From Limnoperna fortunei (lineage: Eukaryota > Mollusca > Bivalvia > Mytilida > Modiolidae), in assembly GCA_944474755.1 (NCBI GenBank), contig OX104114.1, forward strand, positions 46,441,070-46,505,069: a stretch of 64,000 nucleotides of DNA, read 5' to 3'. Of the stretch, positions 50,357 through 61,855 are shown in pieces. The position numbers and the translations under genes were made by a program. Position 1 is the stretch's first letter, and each line of letters opens with the position of its first letter. A model generated the notes under the pieces. That model searched no databases and had not been told where the DNA came from. It worked only from the letters and a program-made list of their open reading frames with translations.

Positions 50357-50720
50357 CAGGTGCTCCTTATTTATAGTGCGGTTTAAAATATTAAAAACGT
50401 TTTCCTATGATGATTGGGTCTTTGTGGTAGGACAGGTTGGCTTATTGTGTGCTTGTCCTACATCAAATCCTCCTATGACTGTGTTATCCCCTAGGGTAGA
50501 AAGGGAAAGGTGCTCAGCATAGTTTATCGGTGCTAGGATACCGTCCGATTGTGAGTTTAGTTGACTTGGTAATATTGTGTCGTTCATGTACACGTCTGCT
50601 TCGTCATGGTTTTCAGGTTCCAAGTTGTTATTGGCTGCTTGTGACTGGACTCTACTTCCTGCATTAGATTTATTTCGTTTTTGGTTGTTTTTTTTTGTTA
50701 CTTTTTTCTTTCATCTCTTG

Positions 50721-50980
50721 CATCTAAATATAAATCTGGTTTATCCCGACAACAACTATATAATATATACATGTCTAGATATTGCAACAAAACAGATAAA
50801 GCTGAAAATATCCCGCAAAAGCAAACTGACTGAGAAATGAACGAAACCGGCTCCTATTTTGTTTATTGCTCCTCACGTTGTGACAAGTTAGTACTAAAAA
50901 TATCTCAATGCGAGGCGTAGTGCGCATGCAACAACATACATTTATCTTCTTTGTTGAGAACACATGCTGAACCATGCTGG
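50721..50980. other. Possible 5' untranslated part of the minus-strand LINE
   Basis: Moderately GC-richer sequence immediately 5' of the element's first frame on the minus strand. No gene is seen. Confidence 0.3.
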
Positions 50981-51466
50981 CTAAAATTTAAGAATGGACG
51001 TTAACGCCTTGTTTAGTTGTAATAATCTTAGCCTTTGTAGAGTTTCTATTAATGGGACCCACGGCGTCAAGTCAGTGGCGTACCTCCCTTTACGCAAAAA
51101 ATTGTTTTTGTGTTGGGTGAGGTACCGGGACCCATTTTTAAAAGTTTTTAAATAGAACATCCCGTCAAAATAAGGGCGTGACAGGGACACTACTTCCAAA
51201 CGAAATGGATGCCTATTCGATCTTGGAATGTTCCTCAAATTGCCGATGTGTGGGAAATCTTTGTAAGCAACGAGGAAAAAAACTATAGGTTGTGCAAGTC
51301 CAACACCTCTTTTCATGTAAAAATAGCAATTTCCGAGAAACCGATCAATGTATCCTAGCTGTTTGAAAACCTCGCCATTTGCTTTTGAGAATGTCGATTT
51401 CAATCTAAAACGTCTTTCCTTAAAGTGTACAAGTTGAGAAATCCTTAAAATCCCAGACTGAAACAC
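50981..51466 (-). CDS. Unrecognised open reading frame, ~161 codons
   Basis: This is an open stretch between stops whose first codon is GTG, not ATG; the first Met lies about 50 residues in. It could therefore be an internal exon or a fragment. The translation is basic and rich in Phe, Arg and Leu (for example FYMKRGVGLAQPIVFFLVAY and LTPWVPLIETLQRLRLLQLN). I recognise no domain. Amino-acid use is less AT-driven than in the neighbouring chance frames, so it may be genuine or recently coding, most likely part of a mobile element given its position beside the LINE 5' end. Confidence 0.3.
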   Translation of the reverse strand: MFQSGILRISQLVHFKERRFRLKSTFSKANGEVFKQLGYIDRFLGNCYFYMKRGVGLAQPIVFFLVAYKDFPHIGNLRNIPRSNRHPFRLEVVSLSRPYFDGMFYLKTFKNGSRYLTQHKNNFLRKGRYATDLTPWVPLIETLQRLRLLQLNKALTSILKF

Positions 51467-53931
51467 TCTTTACCCCACCCCTTTATTTAAAATTCGTCGG
51501 TTGTGCTTCATTCCACACACAATTTAAATCGTTTCTCAACATGTCGTACTTATTGTCTTAACTACATCTGACTTGAAACAAGTACAAACTTAATAGATTT
51601 CCGACTTTAATTTTTGGATTCTCGGGCATTGATCTGAAAGGGTCATAGGTCCAAATCACCTTTTTTTATCTCAAAAGATCGCCAGGATTTGCAATAGAAG
51701 ACTTTGTGAACGTGACTACTTTAAAACCTCTGATCCGATTTTGATGAAACGTTGCATTTCCAGTAGAAAGATATAGCGTATTTCACTTGTTTATTATTAA
51801 AGTGTAGGGGTGACCAATTTCTATTCACTAATATACGAGATGTATGCAGCTCTAACTTGCATGGCTACGTATTACAATCTTGTGTCAAGCTAAGATTGGT
51901 CAATATTTGAAATATGCGTTCGGTACGATTTTCAATATGTCAGTGGGCATTTTAGAATTATATACCTTCAGAGAATTTTATATTCCTGACGACTTAGTGG
52001 TGTATGTCAATTTTATTAGAATAGAAACCACAATGCTACAATTATAAAAGGGACTGGAGATAAATCATCCACCAGGAATTCGAAATCATTCCATATCCAA
52101 GACAAAAAAATTAATTTTTAATAGCAGAACCACTATCATCCGGAAACCAATTTTGAACGAAAGGACGGAGGGACCGACGGACACGAGGACCTTTATATAC
52201 CACCGACTCTCGTCGAGCGGGGGTATAAAAAGATGTATTTGAAACTCGTGTGTTTTCTATATTTATATTGATTTTTAGACACTTTATTTTAAGTTTTACT
52301 TCAAGTGGCCCATGGCATATGACTAACAAATGTTTATGACGACATGACGCATTGCATTCCAGTATTGATCCTGGACGTTTCTTCTACCGATAGTATAATC
52401 TTTAAATCTAGCATCTGTATACTTTGTCTAGGTCTTCTTGGTTGGAGGGGTTTCCTATCAAAGCAGAAACTGCTAACATTTCTGTTTCTCTTTGTTCAAT
52501 GTTATAAATGTCCAATGAAATGGACATATCCTTTCTATCGCTCTTACTGAAATATTAAAACATCCAAAGACAGTAAAGATATTGAAGAGCACATTAAAAG
52601 CACCAAACAAGCCCTAAAAATGTAGCAAATTCGTGCCAGGAGCATTATATGCCTAATTGTAGAATTATCATACGGTTTTCAATAATTGTAGGCATTAAAT
52701 AAAAGAATTTCAAATGAATGATTTACTATGTGGAAATAACCTAAGTGATCAGATTGCGCTTCTACATCTTTAACTTGTTGATTACGAAATTTCTCACGCA
52801 TCTTTTGAAATCGGAGACATAGTTATTATTAGTCGCAGTGTAAATACCCGACTTTGAATAACCAGAAATACTGTAAATGTCCTTATGCTAGATACGTATT
52901 TCGAGAGACGGAAAATAATAAATATGTTCGCATATCTATAACTTTATAATAAATACGAAATTAAATAGATTTGTGCACTTTATACATTTTGTATTACCCG
53001 GATAGTACAGACGAATAATCGTGTGACAATTTATAGTCTATGCAATATCGGCGATCCAGCATAACCTATATATACGCCACCCCAACTCCATGTTTTCATC
53101 AAATATCGAACGTACAATAATTCCTCAAATATGAGAGATATAAACACAGGCAAACAATACTTTCCTCCAGGCACGATTGTCAGATTAATCTACCCCATGT
53201 TTTAAACAGACCGAAAAACAACGTCTTGAATTATTCAAATTTTCAGACCATCGACCCTTTGGACCAATGCCCCTTCAGATTGATGCCACTTCAGATTATA
53301 GACCTTTCGGACCCTGCATCGAACGGACACCAATTTTTGTGTATTCGGTCGTCTGCTACGGGTCTTGTGTCCTTATTTAATGTGAAAACGTTTTCTTGAA
53401 AATGAGCGTCGAAATGCTCCTTTGATAATAATTCGTACCGTCCTGAAATAAACATTCCGCTCAGATTAAAGATCGTGCATCATGTAATATATACATCCTT
53501 TCATGACAAGTAGCACCCTGGAATGGAAGTATAAAAATCTCCATGATATCATAAAGCTAAGTCACGTGAAAACGATTATCCTTTTTCTTCTCTGAAGTCA
53601 TAATAAGAAAATATAAACTTTGTAGAATACCATCCTATGAACAATGTACGTTTGGTATTGATTCAGAGAAGCCCTTTTTTAAAGATCTCTGTATAAAACT
53701 AGCAAGGAAACCGACTGAGGCGAAAGTCAAGAAACGATAACAAATCTGGATTTAGACAAAACAAAACGCACAAAAAAACACAGAAAATGCAATAGTCACC
53801 GGAACTAAAAAAAAAGCTCAGGTGCACTCCTCGAGTGCTTCTGACGAGTTAGCAATGTCGAGCTACTCATGCACAAGTCAAGTCCAGGTGTAGGGAAGAC
53901 TCCTATGAGGGGATGGACAGGGGGTACCTTT
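51467..53931. other. Repeat-derived AT-rich DNA, no gene seen
   Basis: Around 52155-52215 there is a CCGACGGACACGAGGACC and CTCTCGTCGAGCGGGGGTATA segment of the kind found at ends of mollusc repeats. A hairpin GCACTCCTCGAGTGC lies at 53824. No supportable coding exon. Confidence 0.4.
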
Positions 53932-54025
53932 CTCCTTTCTCCCTCCTCTCAGCTCCTTTCTCCCTCGCCTCTGCTCCTTTCTCCCTCCCAACTGCTCCTT
54001 TCTCCCTCCCCTCTTTACACTTCTC
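53932..54025. repeat. 21-bp minisatellite, about four copies
   Basis: Tandem units of CTCCTTTCTCCCTC plus a variable 7-bp tail start at 53932, 53953, 53974 and 53995. The same unit forms a second array at 61222. Reading frames with repeated Leu-Ser-Pro or Gly-Glu-Arg come from the repeat. Confidence 0.9.
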
Positions 54026-54281
54026 CCTCTTTAAAACCCTATAGCAATAGAGAAGATCACCAAAATTTGACTCAAAACTGATATAAATTTGGGACATGAA
54101 GCATATAAACTGCTTTTACAAACAAAGCATGCCTCGTGAAACATTATCAACTGAATTTAATATTGGTGTATGGTGCCCTTTTGTCACAAAATCAAAAAAT
54201 ATAAGGATCATAAACTTTTATCGATATATTTCTGAAATCAGGACACTGAAACCTAATGGCAATCATACAGCCAGACTTGTT

Positions 54282-54372
54282 GTCCACATAGACCCATAGT
54301 CCATACAAACCCATAGTCCACACAGACCTATGGTTCATACAGACTTATTTTCCACATAGATTTATTATCCAC
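54282..54372. repeat. 17-bp minisatellite, about five copies
   Basis: Diverged 17-bp units of the form GTCCACATAGACCCATA start at 54282, 54299, 54316, 54333 and 54350. Confidence 0.85.
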
Positions 54373-54970
54373 TTTCATTTCTAGTACACCAACACCCGTA
54401 AATGTCCAGAAAATAATAAAGTGTATTCATAACTACTATTAATCGTTGTTTTTATGGTCTCTTGTTAACTGTCTCTGTGTAATTTGAATAAGAAACACGT
54501 TAGAAATTCTTTAACAATAGGAAAATCTTGTATTTTTAAACTTTTAATAAACTGTGTGCATTAAGATTAACATTATTCTTCACTTTAATTTACAAGCAGC
54601 ATTTAATAGTTTTACATTTAGAGTAAAATTTCGATTTGTTAAAAATTAATTCATCTTCAAGCCTAGATTTTTCAAAACAAAACTCAATTCAAATCTCAAA
54701 CTTTTGAGTTATTTCTTAACTACCACAGCAACATAAAAATTCTCAAATTCTGATCGACTTAAAGGGGAATTTAAATTGAAAAAATGGTGCTTATAAATGT
54801 AATGAAAAAAGGATTATTTGCTGCTGTAACATAAATTGTCTGATTATTTTTAATATTTACAGTTTTACTTTTGCTGCTATAGTTTTTATATTTTAAAAAA
54901 GGAGAAAACTGATGTTTCATAAATTTGTCATACAAGGGAAATAACTCTAAAAAGAAGTCAGACAATCTTA
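54373..54970. other. AT-rich DNA before the plus-strand LINE, no gene seen
   Basis: No recognisable feature; the retrotransposon homology begins abruptly at about 54970. Confidence 0.4.
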
Positions 54971-54971
54971 T

Positions 54972-56175
54972 TTGTCGTTGAATGTGTGCGGCTTGGCATC
55001 AAAATGCACAATTCCTGTTTTACTTAAATATATTTCGTCGTATGATATATTGTGCTTCACTGAAACAAAGCTAGATATGTACGATGAAGTTCAAATTGAT
55101 GGTTATGAGTTGTTACCACCAATAATACGTGAAAAATGCAAACACAAGTCTGGCGGTATTGCAGTGTTTGTGAAAAGTGCAATCTTTAAATATGTTAAAA
55201 TTCACTATATATTCAGTCAATGTATATATTTGTTCTCGGTTGTAAATTTATTTCCATTTGATTTATTATGTGGGGTAGTATACATTCCTCCAGAAAATAG
55301 TGTTTATGGTTCAGTTGATATGTTTGATGAAATTGTAGAAAAAAATATTCATTTAACTACTAATAAGAATTACCAAGTGTGCCTACTTGGGGACTTTAAT
55401 GCTCATACAAGAACTCATGATGACTTTATTATTGTAAATGATATTATCTTAGATGATATGCAGATGGTGTCAGTTCCAGAAAAGACATGAACAGTATTTA
55501 TGCACTGTAGAATTGTGTGTTCCAATTCCGCGTTATTCCAAGGACACTTCCAACATGAACAATCATGGCTTTAAATTGTTAGATATTTGTAAAAGTTTAG
55601 ATTTATATATTGTAAATGGTAGATGTGGTAATGATCAATATTTAGGTGCTGTTACAACAATTAAAAATACTCTCATTGATTATGCAATTGTCTCTCCATT
55701 ATTGTTTAAATATGTATTATATTTTGATATTGAAGTTTATGATCCTATTTTGAGTGATATTCATTGTCCTATTATTATGCATTTTGATAAATTTGAAGCT
55801 ATAATTGAACCTGAAAATTGTATGTCAAATGGTGTTGAAAATGAAAATGTTGTATTTAAACCACGGTGGAAAAATAACAATGCAAATGTATTTGTTGAAA
55901 GTTTAAATGATGAAAATATTCAATGTCTTATTGAAAAACTTGATAATCTTGATGTCAATACTCTAAATGATGTGGTTTTAAATTGTAACTCAATTATAAA
56001 ATGTGCAGCAGATAAAGCTGATATGATTGTAGAAATGAAGCCAAAGAAAAAACCAAGTGGTCAGTTTATGAAATGTAAACCTTATTTTAACCATGAATGT
56101 TTTTTAATACGCAAAGAATATCGTAAGTGTAAAAACCTTCATTGGAGGTTACGAAGGACAGATATATACAAATAG
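54972..56175 (+). pseudogene. LINE endonuclease domain, frameshifted
   Basis: The EEP endonuclease is seen as SYDILCFTETKLD (catalytic Glu), SGGIAVFVKS, LLCGVVYIPPENS and VCLLGDFNAHT (catalytic GDFN). The frame breaks near 55470 and continues in another frame with NNHGFKLLDICKSLDLYIVN, then IDYAIVSPLLF and SDIHCPIIMHF (the SDH-like final motif). After that the linker toward the RT runs to a stop at 56175 and continues, again shifted, with SREYKKTLNKQFREYQQYY. Confidence 0.8.
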
Positions 56176-56264
56176 TAAACTTGTTGCAAGTAGTAGAGAG
56201 TATAAGAAAACATTAAATAAACAATTTAGGGAGTATCAACAGTATTATAGATAAGTTAAAGAAT

Positions 56265-57872
56265 TTGCGTAAAACTGACTCGAACGCATTTTGGTCTTTA
56301 CTGAACAAATGTGATAGAAAGTGTAACAATACTGTTAATAAGATTGCTATTGATGTATTACATGATCATTTTAAAAATCTTTATCTGTACATGTCGATGA
56401 TGTTGACAATGATTTTGAAAATATTACTGAGTATAATGTTGAGTTAAACTAAAATATTACAGAAGCTGAAATATTATATGCTGTAAAGTCATTGAAAAAT
56501 AATAAGGCTTGTGGTAGTGATCTTATATTAAATGAATTTTTGAAACATGCAACTGTTAAACTTATGCCTGTTTTTTTTTAGAATATTTAATGTTGTATTT
56601 CATAGTGGAATTGTACCAAGTAGCTGGTCAGAAGGTTATATTTGCCCAATTTACAAAAACGAGGGTAATCCAAATGATGTTGATAATTATCGTGGCATTA
56701 CTACATGTATTTTAAGTTGTTATGGTAAACTTTTTACATGTATAGTAAATAATCGTCTGCATTCATATTTAGAAAATTCTGGTTTATTATGTGAGGAGCA
56801 AGCAGGGTTTACGAAAAGTTATAGTACCACAGATCATATTTTTAATTTGAAATGTCTAATTCATTTATATTTACACAGAGGTAGAAAATTATATTGTGTA
56901 TTTGTTGACTACAAGAAAGCCTTTGATTCTGTTATAAGAGCATATTTATGGCAAAAACTTTTACAATGTACAATTGATGGGAAGATGTTTAAAGTTATAA
57001 ATAATATGTATAATAATGCAAAATCATGTGTTAGACAAGGAAATACTTATTCAAACCCTTTTCAATCTAATGTTGGTGTTCGCCAGGGCGAAAATTTTTC
57101 ACCTGTCTTATTTGCACTTTTTCTAAATGACTTGGTAGAATTTATGTCTCATGCATATAATGGCTTAGTTGATATGAGTATTGCAGCACGCCTTCTTGAT
57201 ACTGATGAGATCTCTGTTTATTTTCGTTTATACTTGTTATTGTTTGCAGACGACACACTAATTTTAGCTGAGTCAGCTGCTGAGCTACAAGCCTCGCTAA
57301 ATGCTATGTATTTATACTGTCAAACATGGAAATTACAAGTAAATAGCTCGAAGGCAAATGTTGTAGTTTTTGCAAGATCTAGACTTGATGTAAATGGTTT
57401 AAATTTTAAATATAATGGTGAAAACTTGAATATTGTCACAAATATCTTCGGTATTATATTTTCATGTAAAGGTTCTTTTAATGATGCAGAAGTACATCTT
57501 ATGCAACAAGCTAGGAAAGCTATGTATGTAGTTATTAGAAAAGCCAGAAAGTTGAATTTACCTATAGATACTAGTATACTGCTTGAATTATTTGATACAT
57601 TGGTTGTACCAATATTATTATATGGTTATGAAATATGGGGCTATGAAAACTGTAATATTATTGACAATTTTCATATGCAATTTTGTAAGACCATTTTAAA
57701 GGTAAAGAAAAGTACAATGCATTGTATAGTCTATGGCGAATTAGGTAGAGTACCTTTGAGCATTATTATTAAAGCTAGAATGGTTGGTTTTGGCAACGCA
57801 TATTATGTGGTAAAAGAGAAAAAATATCATATATTTTATACTATATTTTGTATCATTCTAAATGGCTATTAG
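56265..57872 (+). pseudogene. LINE reverse transcriptase, frameshifted, catalytic box intact
   Basis: Upstream pieces give TDSNAFWSLLNKCDRK (56265 on) and, in another frame, ITEAEILYAVKSLKNNKACG (about 56455-56515). The main frame 56547-57872 contains YRGITTCILSCYGKLF, EEQAGFTKSYSTTDH, VFVDYKKAFDSV (first catalytic Asp), GVRQGENFSPVLFALFLNDL and LLFADDTLIL (intact catalytic pair). The shift from the upstream piece into this frame falls in a run of nine T at about 56570-56579. Later motifs such as PILLYGYEIWG mark the region after the palm. Confidence 0.88.
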
Positions 57873-58401
57873 AAATTAAGAATACTTTGTATGAATGCAA
57901 TTATAATATGTTATGGGATGAACAGAAAGTTTCAAAATCCGATTGTATTAGTAAAAATGTCTTAATGATACTTTTATACAATCTTGGCAAAATAATGTTA
58001 TGAACTCTGCAAAATGTCTGAATTACAGAATTTATCAAACAAATTTCTGTTTTGAACAGTATTTATCATTGTTACCATGTGATTTAAGAGAGTATTTATG
58101 TAGGTTTCGTGGTCTTAGTAACAAATTACCTATAGAAGCTGGAAGGTTTTATAGTATTGATAGATCTGAAAGATATTGTAATCTTTGTAATGTTAATGAG
58201 ATTGGTGATGAATTTCATTATTTGTTCAAATGTGATTTTTTTAATGCATCCAGATCTAAATATCTGCCAAGAAATATATGTAATAATCCAAATGCTATAA
58301 AATTTAGTGAGCTCATGAATACATCAGATTTATACACACTTATTGGTATTGCAAAATTTTGTAAGATTGTTATTAAAGCTTTCCATATTAATCTATCATA
58401 A
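57873..58401 (+). pseudogene. LINE C-terminal region with zf-RVT-like motif
   Basis: After a stop at 57872 the protein continues in shifted frames (about 57880-57990), then in 58000-58401. It includes LRGLSNKLP-like sequence and RYCNLCN followed by GDEFHYLFKC, a Cys-Cys-His-Cys arrangement like the zinc-binding region at the C-terminus of many LINE polyproteins. Confidence 0.75.
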
Positions 58402-58440
58402 ATTTTCACATTTTGTACTTCCTGCAACTTAACTTAATAT

Positions 58441-59560
58441 AATAGAATTATGCTTTATATAAATTCCTAAAATATTTTCATAACAAAATTGTTATTAAAG
58501 GGCAAACACTCCTATAAGGATTCGTCTGACAATTTTGGACCAAATGCGTTATTTAAAGGCCTTGTCTTGCTGATTATTTTTTTTACAATTTACAGTTTCA
58601 CTCTAGTTATTATCAATGACCATTAGTGAGCAAGCTCACAATACCACACGCGTTCTAATTGCATCAAGGTGGTATTTTGTATTTAAATTGGCATTTTTAA
58701 GTTTCATGAAAATCCACGAAGAAATGAAAGCGCTATCCAGGCGACAACATTGAATATATATGTACATAAAAGTAAACTAAGTCCCCCTCCCAAAAATATG
58801 GTCCCTCTTAACGAACTTTCCTGCAACTTTGTTGCATGGGGTATAATCAAAGGGCAATAACTCCTGAAGAATTTGTCGGACAATTTAGACCAACATAGTA
58901 ATTTGTATTTTGCATTTTACTATGTCAATCTGCTGTTTAATTTTTCAATTCATACTGTCAAAATTGACAATTTTCTTTAAAAATTGCAACTTAATGCCCA
59001 TAACTCCTACAGGTAGTTAAACAAAACTTCTGAAATTTATATAGACTTAATGTGCTGATCATTTTAATGTAACGTTTTTTTCTGTAGCTTTTTAATATTG
59101 TGAGATATTGGCCAAAACATGTGTTGACCCATGTTCTTCAACTTGCACGTGTGAAAAATAGTTCAGATTAGGGGTAGCTTTCAGATACATGAACCAGTGT
59201 ACTGTATTACTTTTCTATACATCATGAATCTTTGGTACTGATCCTAAAACCAAGATGGCCACAACAGTGGAACAAAGAACCCCAGAGGCGCTAAGAAAAA
59301 CAGCTGGTTTCAGAAACTATTTCACTTATTAAAATCAAATTATGCAGAACTGATATCAGGGTAATTATCTGCCATTTTAAAATGCATTGTGGCTACTAGA
59401 GCCATTGATGTTCTGATTAGCGGAAATTAAAATGAATCTTGCTCTGAAAATCTGTGTGGCAAATTTAATTATGATGCTGTAATAATTGTCGAATTTTAAG
59501 ATTTTGACACAGATCCTAAATTCAAGATGGCCACCGCCTTGTCAAATATCCCGGCCAGAA
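58441..59560. repeat. Diverged dispersed-repeat DNA
   Basis: A phrase like AAAGGGCAATAACTCCT..GAA..TTGTC(G/T)GACAATTT occurs at about 58499 and 58852, with a weaker third copy near 58993. CCTGCAACTTTGTTGCATGGGG (58823) is a foldback typical of ends of such repeats. GATCCTAAA..CAAGATGGCCAC occurs at 59241 and 59513. No coding content. Confidence 0.5.
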
Positions 59561-61221
59561 CAACTTCCCAGAAATTATGTATCACAAATTTTGTGTAACT
59601 TTCATGTCGATTAAACTGAAGTTTTTGTGATAAGTAATGTAAGCATTACAGGCTTTCCTTGTGTAGAAATATTTTTTTACAAATGTAATTATGTCTTAAC
59701 TTAGAAGTACCGCAGGTTGTTGGGTCTTCTTTAGTTTCAGATACTAGTAAATATGTTTTGGTTCGGAGACCTTTAACGGATGACGAAAGTGTCAATACAC
59801 TTGTATTTTTTAGTTGTGGATCAAAACGAACTATATTCGTCTTTTTGGGCAACCAATATACTTGAATTATTAGGAACTAAAAATGTTTAACCAAGATTTC
59901 CCCCATAAATCGTGTTGTAAATTGTAACAAGAAAAACAACACCCCATGTCATTTGGACATGCAGAGCTTTTTATTTAGTCACTTATTTTCCTGAAATTTG
60001 GCACGATAGTTTGGTACCCAAAATTATGTGCGTCATAAATTTTTCCTTTCAAAATATGACGTCTCTATCGAGTATGATGACGTAATCATAACTCTGAATT
60101 TCTGTGAATAATATGACATACCTATAAAAGATGCCGTATTTTAAAGTTTTTTTTATTTCTATAAAACTGTTAAATTGAAAAATAAACACTTTTTCAGGAA
60201 TGCGTTTTTTCTTAATTTTTTATTTTTGCCCTAGCTTTTCAATTCGTTTTCGTGTATTGTGAAAGCGCTACATGTACACATTCGGGATGAACACATTTTT
60301 GCAACTTTTTGCCGATTTATTACGACTTTCTACGTATTTGCCGCACTTAAAATTAACACACTGAAAAATATAATAAATTTTCGATATGCGGTTTTTTTTC
60401 AATAATTTGTCCATGAATTTTTATAGTACAACATATATTTTTGTTTGATTTACATGAGTTTATCTATGTCTATGGTCGTTTTCGTTAGCGCGACATTTTA
60501 AAAAAACGATGTTATTATAAACAAAGTTGCATGAAAATATTATAAATATATTCGATAAGGAAAATATTAATGCGCAAAACGTATGTGTGCAAATTTAAAT
60601 ACAATTAGAGCATAAAATGGTTATTTATTGTGGACATAGACATACAAATCTAGATATAAAACCCTCTTTTAAGTAATTTAACGTAACGCTCAAATGACGT
60701 TACGTTTAAGCCCATTAGCGTGCGATACGTCTTATTGAAATTGTTACAATTTTTAATGTAAAAGAATTAACAAAACTTCATTTGAATCTACCAGCATTAC
60801 GTACTACGTGCAAGAAAACATTACAGTTGTGCAAACTGCGCTTTGATTAATATTTGTTTTACATACATGGATCAAACTCCTGGATGCAATGCTAAAACTA
60901 GGTACCCTAAGTGGTGTCAGAGGAGAAGATTGTTTGAAAAGTTAACAAAGGACAGTCACCCAGTCAATAAGTGATGACAATATGTAAAGGAGACAGACAT
61001 ATACGCTTTAGGAAAAACCTTACTAATACTAGCATAGTAAAAATTCTGATTATTTGGATGCAATTTATCTCTTTATTGGAGTTGTTTGTAAATAATTTTT
61101 TTTTCAATTAAATCAATCATTGAAATCGGGCACCTTTTAAATGATTTTCAGAATTAAAGAATATATTTGTACTAGTACTGCCTCCCTCTTTTTTTCCTTT
61201 CTCTTTTCTCCATCCCCGTCG
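59561..61221. other. AT-rich intergenic DNA, no gene seen
   Basis: Only chance reading frames (for example 59646-59852 minus) are present. Confidence 0.4.
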
Positions 61222-61330
61222 CTCCTTTCTCCCTCCCCTTTCCTCCTTTCTCCCTCCCCTTTACTCCTTTCGCCCTCCCCTTTCCTCCTTTCTCCCTCCC
61301 CTTTACTCCTTTCGCCCTCCCCCTCTCTCC
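61222..61330. repeat. 21-bp minisatellite, about five copies with 42-bp alternation
   Basis: Units of CTCCTTTCTCCCTCCCCTTT plus C or A alternate TTTCTCCC and TTTCGCCC, so a 42-bp dimer is visible. The unit is the same as at 53932. Frames across it encode artefactual LLLSPSP (plus) or GEGER (minus) repeats. Confidence 0.9.
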
Positions 61331-61855
61331 TTGTCCGCCCTCTCACCCTTTCCTAACGATAATAACTAATAACCACTAATCTAAATATTAATTTACACGG
61401 CAAATGAAACGATTCGTGCATTTTTTTATTTCTATTTTCAAGATTTAGTGACATTTTGATATGACTTGCATTTTTTTACGGACTTGCAGATTTTATGCTA
61501 CAACGTTATTTCAGTTATTACTTTATATATTTAAGGTAATTGTCCGGTCACATGTAAGTCCGTTGTTTGTAAATGCAGCGTTAACTCAACTATAGGTTGC
61601 CTCTACTGGAACTATTTCTAAACGTGTTGATAAAATGAAAAGCATCGAGTATGTTATGCCAGTCTCTTCTATGCTTATTGACTTCAGGAATATTTATCTT
61701 TCAACGTACTCCATTTTGAGAAACAAGTTTAGCCTTAAAGTTTTTCATCCGCTTCCGGTGACAAATCACAACAAACAGACAACGTGAAAATGAATTTCGG
61801 AATTCTTTACAAAATAGCCAACTAGAAATAAAAGTGCTTGAAAGAGTAAACAGAC
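61331..61855. other. Possible upstream region of the small two-exon gene
   Basis: AT-rich, with no TATA box or other element I can defend. In-frame TAA three codons before the ATG at 61856 (TAA ACA GAC ATG) supports that ATG as a start. Confidence 0.3.

Larger units (their letters stand above)
47441..50720 (-). mobile_element. Decayed CR1/jockey-like non-LTR retrotransposon
   Basis: Read on the minus strand, the order is a short N-terminal frame, an endonuclease domain, a reverse transcriptase and a C-terminal region, as in LINEs of the jockey/CR1 group. The 3' end carries a short tandem repeat (two copies of CCAGGTAAA, 47442-47459), a tail type used by CR1/L2 elements. Frameshifts break the polyprotein near 49680, 48690, 48120 and 47850. 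The 5' end is uncertain; untranslated-looking sequence continues to about 50990. I found no target-site duplication. Confidence 0.85.
54970..58440 (+). mobile_element. 5'-truncated, decayed non-LTR retrotransposon
   Basis: Endonuclease, reverse transcriptase and a C-terminal zinc-knuckle-like region follow in order on the plus strand. The first recognisable residues (LSLNVCGLAS) are already inside the endonuclease and have no ATG before them, so the 5' end is missing, as is usual for LINE insertions. Frameshifts occur near 55470, 56170, 56245, 56450, 56570 and 57870. It belongs broadly to the jockey/RTE-like LINEs; I cannot fix the clade. It is in opposite orientation to, and a different family from, the 47-50 kb element. 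Confidence 0.85.

Noticed and set aside
61137..61356. ORFs on both strands with LLLSPSP or GEGERRK repeats
   Set aside because: Direct translation of the 21-bp minisatellite; both strands are open because the unit length is a multiple of three and has no stop.
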